Source: Planctomycetaceae bacterium (GTDB lineage Bacteria; Planctomycetota; Phycisphaerae; Phycisphaerales; SM1A02). Taken from it: a stretch of 5,582 nt of DNA. Positions within the stretch are counted from its first letter, which is position 1, and each line of letters begins with the position of its first letter. The DNA is taken from NCBI GenBank assembly GCA_027488415.1, contig JAIYBS010000120.1, forward strand, positions 1 to 5,582, written 5' to 3'. The notes below the pieces were generated by a model. The model ran no database searches. It was not told where the DNA came from and worked only from the letters and a program-made list of their open reading frames with translations. Shown here piece by piece: positions 1-5,508 of the stretch. The translations under genes and the position numbers were made by a program.

Positions 1-731
1 AAGGTGCCCTGGCGGCCGGCCTTCGCCTTGACGGTGAACGTGCGTTCCTCGCCCGCGTCGAGGTCGCCCGCGTCGAGCACGACCTCGGTGCGTCCCTCCG
101 ACGTGGTCATCCCGGAGGGAAGCGCGTCGCGCACGCGGACCGCCTCGGCGATGCCGCTGCCGGGGTTGCGGACGCGGTACGTCAGCGTGATCTCGTCGCA
201 TTGCCCGCAGACCTCGGGCGTGGCCTGCTTGGTGAGGTCAAGCGACGGCGCGACCACGGTCGACGACGAGCAGAGCACGTTCGCGTAGCTCGCGCTGAGG
301 CAGTTCGACGCCGTCCCGACGGCGAGCGGTTTCGCGTTGATGGTGATCGTCTTGGTCCCGCACGCCGGCAGGTCGCTGAGCACCCACTGCATGTCGCCGT
401 TGTGGCCGTTCATCGGTGCCGGGACGGAGCTGACGAACTGCACGTTCGAGATGTCGTCGAGGTTGACGACGACGTTCTGCAGGTCGTGCTTCGTGAGATT
501 CTGGACCTCGATGGTGTAGGTGCATTCCTTGCCGAGGCGGACCTCGCGCGGCCCGGACTGCCGGACCAGGATGGCGCTGGTGGCGCGGTCGCCGGTCGGA
601 AACGCCAGCTCCGCGTAGACGCTGCCGTTGCCCGGCGCGGCGGCGCTGCGCTGCGGGCAGTCGCAGGCGGAAAGGAACGGCGCGGCGAAGGTGGGTGCGG
701 AAAGAAGCGCGCGCTGCAGGAATCGACTCAT
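1..731 (-). CDS. Cysteine-rich lipoprotein with DUF11 (OmcB-like) repeats, C-terminus cut off
   Basis: The first 243 residues of an exported, probably surface-attached protein; the frame is still open at base 1. The N-terminus reads MSRFLQRALL, then a moderately hydrophobic stretch, then a lipobox L20-S21-A22-C23, so lipidation at Cys23 is likely. Asp24 follows the lipid Cys; in E. coli Asp at +2 retains lipoproteins in the inner membrane, but this rule may not hold here. Residues about 53-160 form one DUF11-type beta-sandwich repeat (pattern GPREVRLGKECTYTIEVQN), and a second begins near 164 (LDLTKQATPEVCGQCDEITL, then YRVRNPGSGIAEAVRVRDAL). Both follow the family pattern of a K/R-x-G/A-P-x-E-V lead-in, a Y-x-I/V-x-V-x-N strand, then V-V/R-V and a D-x-L-P-type turn. 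Eight cysteines (23, 25, 70, 124, 144, 154, 175, 178) resemble the disulfide-rich OmcB family. The ATG is supported by an AGGGAGGG ribosome site 7 nt upstream. Structural or adhesive role is inferred; DUF11 call is firm, exact function unknown. Confidence 0.85.
   Translation of the reverse strand, partial: MSRFLQRALLSAPTFAAPFLSACDCPQRSAAAPGNGSVYAELAFPTGDRATSAILVRQSGPREVRLGKECTYTIEVQNLTKHDLQNVVVNLDDISNVQFVSSVPAPMNGHNGDMQWVLSDLPACGTKTITINAKPLAVGTASNCLSASYANVLCSSSTVVAPSLDLTKQATPEVCGQCDEITLTYRVRNPGSGIAEAVRVRDALPSGMTTSEGRTEVVLDAGDLDAGEERTFTVKAKAGRQGT
49..77 (-). repeat. 14-bp direct repeat inside the DUF11 gene
   Basis: TCGCCCGCGTCGAG occurs at 49-62 and again at 64-77, a 15-bp period in frame with the gene. 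On the coding strand it gives the duplicated peptide LDAGD-LDAGE (residues 219-228), just before the strand ERTFTVKAKA that ends the second DUF11 repeat. Confidence 0.75.
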
Positions 732-738
732 CGTTGGA

Positions 739-746
739 CCCTCCCT
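739..746 (-). promoter_or_regulatory. Shine-Dalgarno site of the DUF11 lipoprotein
   Basis: On the minus strand the sequence AGGGAGGG lies 7 nt before the ATG at 731. It closely matches the anti-SD complement and fixes the start codon. It is the only clear Shine-Dalgarno sequence among the five gene starts in the window. No convincing -10/-35 pair was found for this gene within the 156-bp divergent gap. Confidence 0.6.
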
Positions 747-871
747 CGTGTGGTGCACGTCGTGGCGGAAGCCCCGCCCTCGACCGACCCGAATGGGAAG
801 TGTCGGATGGCGCGCCGCCCCTGAACATCGGAACGAATCCCGCAACTCGGGCAGCGGGCCGACCGCATCCG

Positions 872-877
872 TAGACT
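872..877 (+). promoter_or_regulatory. Possible -10 element (TAGACT) of the methyltransferase gene
   Basis: TAGACT fits the TANNNT -10 pattern and ends 10 nt before the ATG at 888. No purine-rich Shine-Dalgarno sequence lies between it and the start. If functional, the transcript would have a leader of only a few nucleotides or none. No -35 match is visible 16-18 bp upstream, and a six-base pattern can occur by chance, so this is tentative. Confidence 0.25.
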
Positions 878-887
878 TCCCGGACCG

Positions 888-1727
888 ATGCGACACCGCT
901 GCCCGATCCTCGGACGTGACACGGAGACCGAGCCCACGCCGTTCCGGCGGGGGGAGTGGTCGCTGGTGCGCTGCATCGAGACCGGGATGGTGTTCCTGCC
1001 GAACCCGCCGGCGTACCAGCAGCTCGAGTCCGAGTTCGCCTGGGAGGAGACGAGCCGCGCGGAACGGACGCGGCGCCTCCGCGAGGAGCCGGTGCTCTCG
1101 CGGCTCTCGGGCGCGTTCAAGAAGGTCCGCCTCGCCGTGTTCCGCTCGCGGAACAAGATGGCCGACCTCGCCGTCGAGTGCGCGCGGCGATGGCCCGCGG
1201 GCGAGCCGCTGCAGGTGGTCGACTTCGGGTGCGCGGAATGCAAGCTGCTCGCGCGCACGTTCGAGCGCATGAAGGAGTCGGGCCACGCCTGCGTGCCCGT
1301 CGGCATCGAGGTCTCGCGCTCGCTCGCCGCGCAGGGCGACGCGATGATGCGGCCGCTCGGCGGGCGGGTGATCTGCGCGAGCGCGTTCGACGGTGCGGCC
1401 GGCCTCGCCGCCGGATCGGTGCACCTGGCGCTGATGTCCTCGTTCCTCGAGCACGAGGCGAAGCCGCTCGAGCTGCTGCGCGAGCTGCGCCGCGCGCTTC
1501 GTCCCGACGGCGCCGTGATCATCAAGGTCCCGAACTTCGCGTCGTGGAACCGTTCGGTGCGCGGCGGCCGCTGGTGCGGGTTCCGCTACCCGGACCACGT
1601 GAACTACTTCACGCCCGACACGCTCGCGCGGCTGGCCGCGGAGGCCGGCTACCGCGTCGCTCGCCAGCGCGCGTCCGACCGCGCGCCGACGAGCGACAAC
1701 ATGTACGCGGTGCTCGAGCGCGCGTGA
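888..1727 (+). CDS. Class I SAM-dependent methyltransferase (Methyltransf_23-like)
   Basis: A 279-residue cytoplasmic protein predicted to transfer a methyl group from S-adenosylmethionine; the acceptor is unknown. An N-terminal segment (1-45) resembles the zinc-knuckle lead-in of related enzymes, but each CxxC pair keeps only its first cysteine (C5-P-I-L8 and C29-I-E-T32). Residues 109-121 hold motif I, VVDFGCAECKLLA, in which the usual GxGxG loop is replaced by G114-C-A-E-C118. The acidic end of strand 2 is GIE141. Motif IV is around LMSSFLEHE190, followed by a helix and LRPDGAVIIKVPN216, the typical motif VI strand. Near the C-terminus, RWCGFRYPDHVNYFTP (228-243) matches the W/R-x-P-D/R-H-x-x-Y/H-F-T/S-P signature of Methyltransf_23 enzymes. 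The start has no Shine-Dalgarno, but ATG 888 begins right where the CP-containing N-terminus should. It is divergent from the lipoprotein and convergent with the esterase, so probably monocistronic. Fold assignment is firm; substrate cannot be inferred from this context. Confidence 0.88.
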   Translation: MRHRCPILGRDTETEPTPFRRGEWSLVRCIETGMVFLPNPPAYQQLESEFAWEETSRAERTRRLREEPVLSRLSGAFKKVRLAVFRSRNKMADLAVECARRWPAGEPLQVVDFGCAECKLLARTFERMKESGHACVPVGIEVSRSLAAQGDAMMRPLGGRVICASAFDGAAGLAAGSVHLALMSSFLEHEAKPLELLRELRRALRPDGAVIIKVPNFASWNRSVRGGRWCGFRYPDHVNYFTPDTLARLAAEAGYRVARQRASDRAPTSDNMYAVLERA

Positions 1728-1751
1728 GCGCGGGGTTCGCGCCGCCCGCGC
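1728..1751. terminator. GC hairpin between convergent genes, possible two-way terminator
   Basis: GCGCGGG (1728-1734) pairs perfectly with CCCGCGC (1745-1751) across a 10-nt loop, starting directly after the methyltransferase stop codon and ending 15 bp short of the esterase stop. The 7-bp all-GC stem and its place between converging genes suit a terminator. There is no T-tract on either strand, so it is not a classic intrinsic terminator and may be chance pairing in GC-rich DNA. Confidence 0.3.
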
Positions 1752-1766
1752 CCCTGAGCGCGGCCG

Positions 1767-2720
1767 TCAGCGCAGCTTCCGCGAGGGCCCTTCCTTCTTC
1801 CCGGCCGCCATCCTCCCGGGGAAGAGGAACTTCAGCGCGTCGCCGACGCGCGACCGCCACGCCGCCTCGTTGTGGTCGGCGCCCTCGTACTTGCGGCTCA
1901 CGAAGTCGGTCCCGGGCTTCATGCCCGATCGCTCGAGCCACGCGTCGACCTGCTTCTGGACGGGCTCGTACGACGCGTCCAGGTTGACCGTTCCGTAGTC
2001 GAACCAGAGGCGCGGCCGCGGGTCGGCGTTGAACCGAGCGCCGCCCGCGATGTCCGAGAGGATCAGCGGCGTCTCGGGCGTTCCCGGCGCGGGGTCCTTC
2101 CCCTGGGCCTTCGCGAGGTTGACGGCGCTGAAGGGGAAGTGGGTGCTGACGCACGCGCCGAGGCCGAAGCGGTCGGGGTGCTTCCAGCAGAGCCAGAAGC
2201 TGATCAGGCCGCCCATCGACGAGCCCATGGTGCCGGTGCTGCCGCTGCCGACGCGGGTTCGGAAGTGGCGGTTCACCTCGGGCATCAGCTCCTCGATGAT
2301 GAACTTCGCGTACTCGGGCCCGAGGTCCCACGGGCAGTACTCGCGGCGGCGGTCGGGCGTGTTCCAGATGCCGACGACGATCGGCGGGTCGATCGTCCCG
2401 TCCTTGATGCCCGCGGCGATCGCCTCGTCGACGCCCCAGTCGACCTTCGTGAACGAGAGGCGCGGGTCGAAGAGGTTCTGGCCGTCGTGCGCGTAGAGGA
2501 CGGGGTACCTGCGCGACTCGTCCTTCTCGTACCCGGGCGGAAGCCAGATGCTCACGTGACGCCGCTGCGCGAGGTGCTTCGACGGGACGTTCTTCCAGTA
2601 CGAGAGCGACCCGACGACGTCGGCTTCCTTCGGGTCGGGGAGTTCGTCGCTCGGCGCGGCCGCCAGCGCGGCGGCGGTGACGGCGGCGAGGCAGGCGAGG
2701 GCGGGGCGCGGGGTTCGCAT
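1767..2720 (-). CDS. Secreted alpha/beta-hydrolase-fold esterase (Esterase_D / COG2819-like)
   Basis: A 317-residue serine hydrolase with a likely signal peptide: MRTPRP, then a hydrophobic alanine/leucine-rich stretch to about A22, with cleavage probable near ALAAA/PSDE. It should act in the periplasm or outside the cell. Core features of the putative esterase family (PF00756) are visible: YAHDGQNLFDP (76-86), near the oxyanion site; KVDWGVDEAI (92-101); GIWNTPDRRREYCP (117-130); the nucleophile elbow G166-S-S168-M-G170-G with Ser168; an acidic candidate Asp241 or Asp248 in WFDYGTVNLD; and His283 in GADHNEAAW. The nucleophile and His are clear and the acid is less certain. Length suits the family. 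The substrate is unknown: relatives cleave acyl, feruloyl or siderophore esters, and no siderophore gene is nearby. The start is chosen because it yields the signal peptide; there is no Shine-Dalgarno, but a TACGCT -10-like box sits 6 nt upstream. The C-terminal KKEGPSRKLR tail is basic and probably disordered. Confidence 0.88.
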   Translation of the reverse strand: MRTPRPALACLAAVTAAALAAAPSDELPDPKEADVVGSLSYWKNVPSKHLAQRRHVSIWLPPGYEKDESRRYPVLYAHDGQNLFDPRLSFTKVDWGVDEAIAAGIKDGTIDPPIVVGIWNTPDRRREYCPWDLGPEYAKFIIEELMPEVNRHFRTRVGSGSTGTMGSSMGGLISFWLCWKHPDRFGLGACVSTHFPFSAVNLAKAQGKDPAPGTPETPLILSDIAGGARFNADPRPRLWFDYGTVNLDASYEPVQKQVDAWLERSGMKPGTDFVSRKYEGADHNEAAWRSRVGDALKFLFPGRMAAGKKEGPSRKLR

Positions 2721-2726
2721 GGCAAA

Positions 2727-2732
2727 AGCGTA
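2727..2732 (-). promoter_or_regulatory. Possible -10 element (TACGCT) of the esterase, leaderless geometry
   Basis: Read on the minus strand, TACGCT fits TANNNT and ends exactly 6 nt before the A of the esterase ATG at 2720. With a -10 box spanning -12 to -7, transcription would begin at the start codon itself. No Shine-Dalgarno lies in the 40-bp spacer on this strand, which agrees with leaderless translation. No -35 match is seen. Confidence 0.35.
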
Positions 2733-2748
2733 TCGCTCGTCGTTCGTC

Positions 2749-2754
2749 TACCTT
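2749..2754 (+). promoter_or_regulatory. Possible -10 element (TACCTT) of the RNA helicase, leaderless geometry
   Basis: TACCTT ends exactly 6 nt before the ATG at 2761, the spacing expected if the transcript begins at the start codon. The intervening GCGTCG offers no Shine-Dalgarno. The 17-bp-upstream position, where a -35 would lie, overlaps the opposing esterase -10 box and shows no TTGACA-like match. The two promoters would therefore share the same 40 bp. Confidence 0.35.
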
Positions 2755-2760
2755 GCGTCG

Positions 2761-4497
2761 ATGAAGGACACGTTCGCTGAGCTCGGGCTCGGCCAGGAAT
2801 TGCTCACGGAGCTCGCCTCGCTGGGGTACGAGGAGCCCACGCCCATCCAGAAGGCCGCCATCCCGCCGCTGGTGGAGGGCCGCGACATCCTCGGGCAGGC
2901 CGCGACCGGCACCGGCAAGACCGCGGCGTTCGCGCTGCCGATCCTGGAGCGGGTCGGCCGGGACCGCCCCGCGCCGCTGCGCCCGCTCGCGCTCGTGCTC
3001 GTGCCGACCCGCGAGCTCGCCGTGCAGGTCTCCGAGGCGTTCCACCGCTACGGCAAGACGATGGGCGCCGAGGTGGTGCCGATCTACGGCGGCCAGGACT
3101 TCTTCCGGCAGGCGAACGCGCTCCGGCGCGGCGCCCACGTGGTCGTCGCCACCCCGGGGCGCGCGCTCGACCACCTGCGCCGGCAGTCGCTCGACTTCTC
3201 CGACCTGCGCATCGTCGCGCTCGACGAGGCCGACGAGATGCTCGACATGGGCTTCGCCGAGGACCTCGAGCTGATCCTCGAGGCGATGCCCGAGTCGCGC
3301 CAGACCGCGCTCTTCTCCGCGACGCTCCCGCCGCGGATCGCGTCGATCGCCGAGCGGCACCTGCGCGACCCGGAGCGGATCCTCATCCCGCGCGATGCGG
3401 CCACCAAGGGCTCGCTTCCCAAGGTGCGCCAGACGGCGTACATCGTCCCGCGCGCGCACAAGGTGACGGCGCTCGGCCGCGTGCTCGATCTCGAGAGCCC
3501 GACGCTCGCGGTGGTCTTCTGCCGCACGCGCGTCGAGGTCGACGAGCTCGCCGACCGACTCGGCGGCCGCGGCTACCGCGTCGCGAGCCTCCACGGCGGC
3601 ATGTCGCAGCAGGAGCGCGACCGCGTGATGGCGAAGGCGCGCGCGGGCACCGTCGACCTGCTCGTCGCCACCGACGTCGCGGCCCGCGGCATCGACATCG
3701 AGCACCTGACGCACGTCGTGAACTTCGACGTCCCGAGCTCGCCGGAGGCCTACGTCCACCGCATCGGCCGCACCGGCCGGGCAGGGCGCGAGGGCGTGGC
3801 GATCACACTCGTCGACCCGCGCGGGCACCGCCTGCTGCGGAACATCGAGCAGGTCACGAAGCAAAAGATCGCGATCTCGACGGTGCCGACCCCGCTCGAC
3901 GTGAAGGCGCGGCGGCTCGACGTCACCAAGGGCGCGCTGCGCGAGGCGCTCCTCGCCGGCGAGCTCGACCGCTACCGCGTGGTCGTGGAGACGCTCGCGG
4001 CCGAGTTCGACCCGATGGACGTCGCCGCGGCCGCCGTGCGCCTCGCGCACGAGGCCAGCGAGGGCGAGTCCGCCGAGGACGACGTGCACATCCCCGCGAT
4101 CGACGGGTTCCGACAGCCCGGCCCGCCGCAGGGCGCGCCCCCGCGCGGGTGGGGCGCACCGCCCCAGGCGCGCGGGCCGCGACCGCCCCAGGACGACGAC
4201 CGGTTCCACGCGCCGCGGCGGCACGAGCAGCGCGACATGGTGCGCGTCTACATCGGTGCCGGCACGCGCATGGGCATGCGGCCCGCCGACCTCGTGGGCG
4301 CGATCTCGAACGAGGCCGACATCAACCCGCGCGCGATCGGCGGCATCGAGATCGCGGAGATGTTCTCGATCGTCGAGCTCCCGGCGCGCGACGTCGATCA
4401 CGTGATCCGCGCGCTCCGCGGCGCGACGCTGCGCGGGCGCAAGGTGAAGGTGAACCGCGACCTCGGTTTCCGGAATCCGCCGCCGCCGCCGCGGTGA
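2761..4497 (+). CDS. DEAD-box ATP-dependent RNA helicase with DbpA-type RNA-binding domain (DeaD/CsdA-like)
   Basis: A 578-residue cytoplasmic helicase that uses ATP to unwind short RNA duplexes, as in ribosome assembly, mRNA decay or cold adaptation. All core motifs are intact: Q motif F5 with PTPIQ30; motif I ATGTGKT54; Ia PTRELA87; Ib TPGR134; II DEAD158; III SAT188; IV VVFCRT256; V ATDVAARGID312; VI HRIGRTGRAG342. After the core comes a helical extension (about 375-432, with EFDPMDVAAAAVRLAHE) typical of DeaD-type proteins. Next is a low-complexity Pro/Gly/Gln/Arg linker (about 450-491), and then a DbpA-like RNA-binding domain (492-568, from MVRVYIGAGTRMGMRPADLV to VKVNRDLGF). The tail ends in five consecutive prolines. 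Length and order fit DeaD/CsdA better than the shorter DbpA or RhlE. An upstream in-frame ATG at 2677 would overlap the divergent esterase by 44 bp, so ATG 2761, where family homology begins, is preferred. It is probably transcribed alone. Biological role is by family analogy. Confidence 0.95.
   Translation: MKDTFAELGLGQELLTELASLGYEEPTPIQKAAIPPLVEGRDILGQAATGTGKTAAFALPILERVGRDRPAPLRPLALVLVPTRELAVQVSEAFHRYGKTMGAEVVPIYGGQDFFRQANALRRGAHVVVATPGRALDHLRRQSLDFSDLRIVALDEADEMLDMGFAEDLELILEAMPESRQTALFSATLPPRIASIAERHLRDPERILIPRDAATKGSLPKVRQTAYIVPRAHKVTALGRVLDLESPTLAVVFCRTRVEVDELADRLGGRGYRVASLHGGMSQQERDRVMAKARAGTVDLLVATDVAARGIDIEHLTHVVNFDVPSSPEAYVHRIGRTGRAGREGVAITLVDPRGHRLLRNIEQVTKQKIAISTVPTPLDVKARRLDVTKGALREALLAGELDRYRVVVETLAAEFDPMDVAAAAVRLAHEASEGESAEDDVHIPAIDGFRQPGPPQGAPPRGWGAPPQARGPRPPQDDDRFHAPRRHEQRDMVRVYIGAGTRMGMRPADLVGAISNEADINPRAIGGIEIAEMFSIVELPARDVDHVIRALRGATLRGRKVKVNRDLGFRNPPPPPR
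4477..4491 (+). repeat. (CCG)5 trinucleotide run encoding five prolines
   Basis: Five identical CCG codons encode residues 573-577 of the helicase, one codon before the final Arg and stop. The run is a short microsatellite prone to slippage, and it places a polyproline stretch at the end of the protein. Confidence 0.8.
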
Positions 4498-4691
4498 GTC
4501 GGAGCGAGGCGGTGATTCGCGAGATTCTGCGGAGAAATCGTGCGTTCGCGGCACCGGGGCTGCGTGTCACGCGTTCGCATCTTGGGCGGGCTGCTTCCCA
4601 CTTTCTCGGCGCCGGAACGGACGGGAGGCGTCGCGCGAACGAACGATGTCGGGCGCGTGCACCGGATCGGGTGAGGGCACCTTTCCCTGCA

Positions 4692-4706
4692 GACGCTTCG
4701 CGCGTC
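4692..4706. promoter_or_regulatory. Inverted repeat upstream of the LuxR-type regulator, possible operator
   Basis: GACGC (4692-4696) and GCGTC (4702-4706) form a perfect inverted repeat around TTCGC, ending 5 bp before the proposed -10 box of the regulator. LuxR-type and winged-helix proteins bind such dyads as dimers, so it could be an operator, perhaps for self-regulation. The arms are only 5 bp and this could be chance. The rest of the 231-bp gap (4498-4728) is visibly lower in GC than the genes and shows no RNA gene or convincing helicase terminator. Confidence 0.25.
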
Positions 4707-4711
4707 GGTCT

Positions 4712-4717
4712 TACGAT
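4712..4717 (+). promoter_or_regulatory. Possible -10 element (TACGAT) of the LuxR-type regulator
   Basis: TACGAT matches four of six bases of TATAAT, including the three key positions, and ends 11 nt before the ATG at 4729 in a locally AT-richer stretch (TTACGATTTCGTTTCCAC). A start of transcription 6-8 nt downstream would leave a leader of only about 3-5 nt. No Shine-Dalgarno is present. A -35 match is weak (TGCAGA at 4688-4693, 18-bp spacing). Confidence 0.4.
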
Positions 4718-4728
4718 TTCGTTTCCAC

Positions 4729-5508
4729 ATGCCGTCGACTCTGGATGTCGCCCTTCCGGGCGTTGGTGACCTGCTCTCTGATTTCGAGAGCCTGGCGCTG
4801 TGGGAGTCCATGCATTCGTCGGAGGAAGCTTGGGCGCCGGGGGAGCTCTCGCAGGCCACGGGATTTCCGGCATCGGTGGTGGCATCGTCCCTCGGCCGGC
4901 TCGAGGCGCTCGGCCTGTGCAGGCGCGAGGCCGTGACTCGCGGCGTTCCGGCGTTCCGCGCGGCGCCCGGCCCGTTGGTGGTGACGTTCGACCCGTCCGA
5001 CGAGTCGAGCAACCTTCGCCTGGCCACCGTCCGCCTCGGCCTGATGAATCACCTGCAGCGCATGGCCGAGCACCACGCACGTCCGTCGGCCGCCGCGCTC
5101 GGCCGCGACGTGGTGGCGACCGTCGCGGCGGATCCCGAGCTCGTGTCGCGGCTGACCCGCGAGGTCGAGCGCGTCGCGGGCACCGCCTCGCAGGGCGCGG
5201 CGGACGACGAGTCGTCGCCTCGCGCGAGCGTGAGTCTCAGCGTCCGGCCCGTGCGGGGCGGGCTGCGTTTCCCGGTCGTCATGCTGATTCCGGCATCGGA
5301 GGCCGGGCGTCGGACCGATCCGCGGCTCGCGTCGCTCTCGCCGCGCGAGCTCGAGATCGCGACCTCGCTCGCCGACGGACGAACGAAGAAGGAGATCGCC
5401 GAGCGACTCGGCGTCTCGTTCTCGACGGTCAACACGATCACCTCGCGGATCTACCGCAAGCTCGGCGTCACGCGCCGTGCCTCGCTCGTCAACGCGATGC
5501 GGGGCTGA
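4729..5508 (+). CDS. Transcriptional regulator: N-terminal winged-helix-like segment plus C-terminal LuxR (GerE) HTH
   Basis: A 259-residue cytoplasmic DNA-binding protein. The C-terminus (about 202-257) is a LuxR/GerE helix-turn-helix: LSPRELEIATSLADGRTKKE (203-222), then IAERLGVSFSTVNTITSRIY (223-242) and RKLGVTRRASL. The residue after TVNT, usually His in this family, is Ile237. The N-terminus (about 14-78) looks like a winged helix: a helix at DFESLALWESMHSS, a second at APGELSQATG, a recognition-like helix at PASVVASSLGRLEALGL and a wing at CRREAVTRGVPAFRA, as in MarR/ArsR/IclR-type domains. The middle (about 94-150) is helical and charged, then an Ala/Ser linker leads to RASVSLSVRPVRGGLRFPVV (165-184), probably beta strands. 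No response-regulator receiver, PAS or ATPase domain is seen, so the signal is unknown. The winged-helix call comes from reading the pattern and is moderate; the LuxR HTH is firm. ATG 4729 is chosen since it starts shortly before the first helix; the start lacks a Shine-Dalgarno. Early codons have less G/C at third positions than the rest. It stands alone, and its end overlaps a probable convergent gene. Confidence 0.88.
   Translation: MPSTLDVALPGVGDLLSDFESLALWESMHSSEEAWAPGELSQATGFPASVVASSLGRLEALGLCRREAVTRGVPAFRAAPGPLVVTFDPSDESSNLRLATVRLGLMNHLQRMAEHHARPSAAALGRDVVATVAADPELVSRLTREVERVAGTASQGAADDESSPRASVSLSVRPVRGGLRFPVVMLIPASEAGRRTDPRLASLSPRELEIATSLADGRTKKEIAERLGVSFSTVNTITSRIYRKLGVTRRASLVNAMRG

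Noticed and set aside
201..824. Plus-strand 207-codon open frame opposite the lipoprotein
   Set aside because: It is antisense to the DUF11 gene, which has a lipobox, family repeats and a good ribosome site. Its translation is Arg/Val/Asp/Ala low complexity.
238..828. Minus-strand 196-codon open frame overlapping the lipoprotein
   Set aside because: It is in a different minus-strand frame from the DUF11 reading and gives an arginine-rich translation with no recognisable pattern.
839..851. CCCG-CAACT-CGGG inverted repeat in the lipoprotein/methyltransferase gap
   Set aside because: A 4-bp stem is expected often by chance at this base composition and it is not aligned with a promoter-like box.
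1725..1763. 9-bp direct repeat TGAGCGCGG at 1725 and 1755
   Set aside because: Two short copies in GC-rich DNA, one containing a stop codon. No other sign of an attachment site or mobile element edge.
1767..2720. Lipobox at LAC10 of the esterase
   Set aside because: Cys10 follows only a few residues with no preceding hydrophobic core; the hydrophobic stretch runs on past it to about residue 22, fitting an ordinary signal peptide.
2677..2760. Extended start of the helicase at ATG 2677
   Set aside because: The extra 28 residues have no helicase homology pattern, would overlap the signal-peptide coding region of the divergent esterase, and would run through both proposed promoters.
4523..4539. 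Imperfect hairpin GATTCT / AGAAATC after the helicase as a terminator
   Set aside because: The stem is short, AT-rich and bulged, with no T-tract after it.
1609..4554. 981-codon open frame on the minus strand across the helicase and esterase
   Set aside because: It is antisense to a helicase with every family motif and out of frame with the esterase. Its translation is a monotonous Arg/Ala/Asp/Val mixture, the usual artefact of scarce stop codons in GC-rich DNA.
4646..4936. 96-codon plus-strand open frame starting upstream of the regulator
   Set aside because: It overlaps the regulator's winged-helix segment in another frame, is rich in Arg/Ser/Cys, and has no ribosome site or family pattern.
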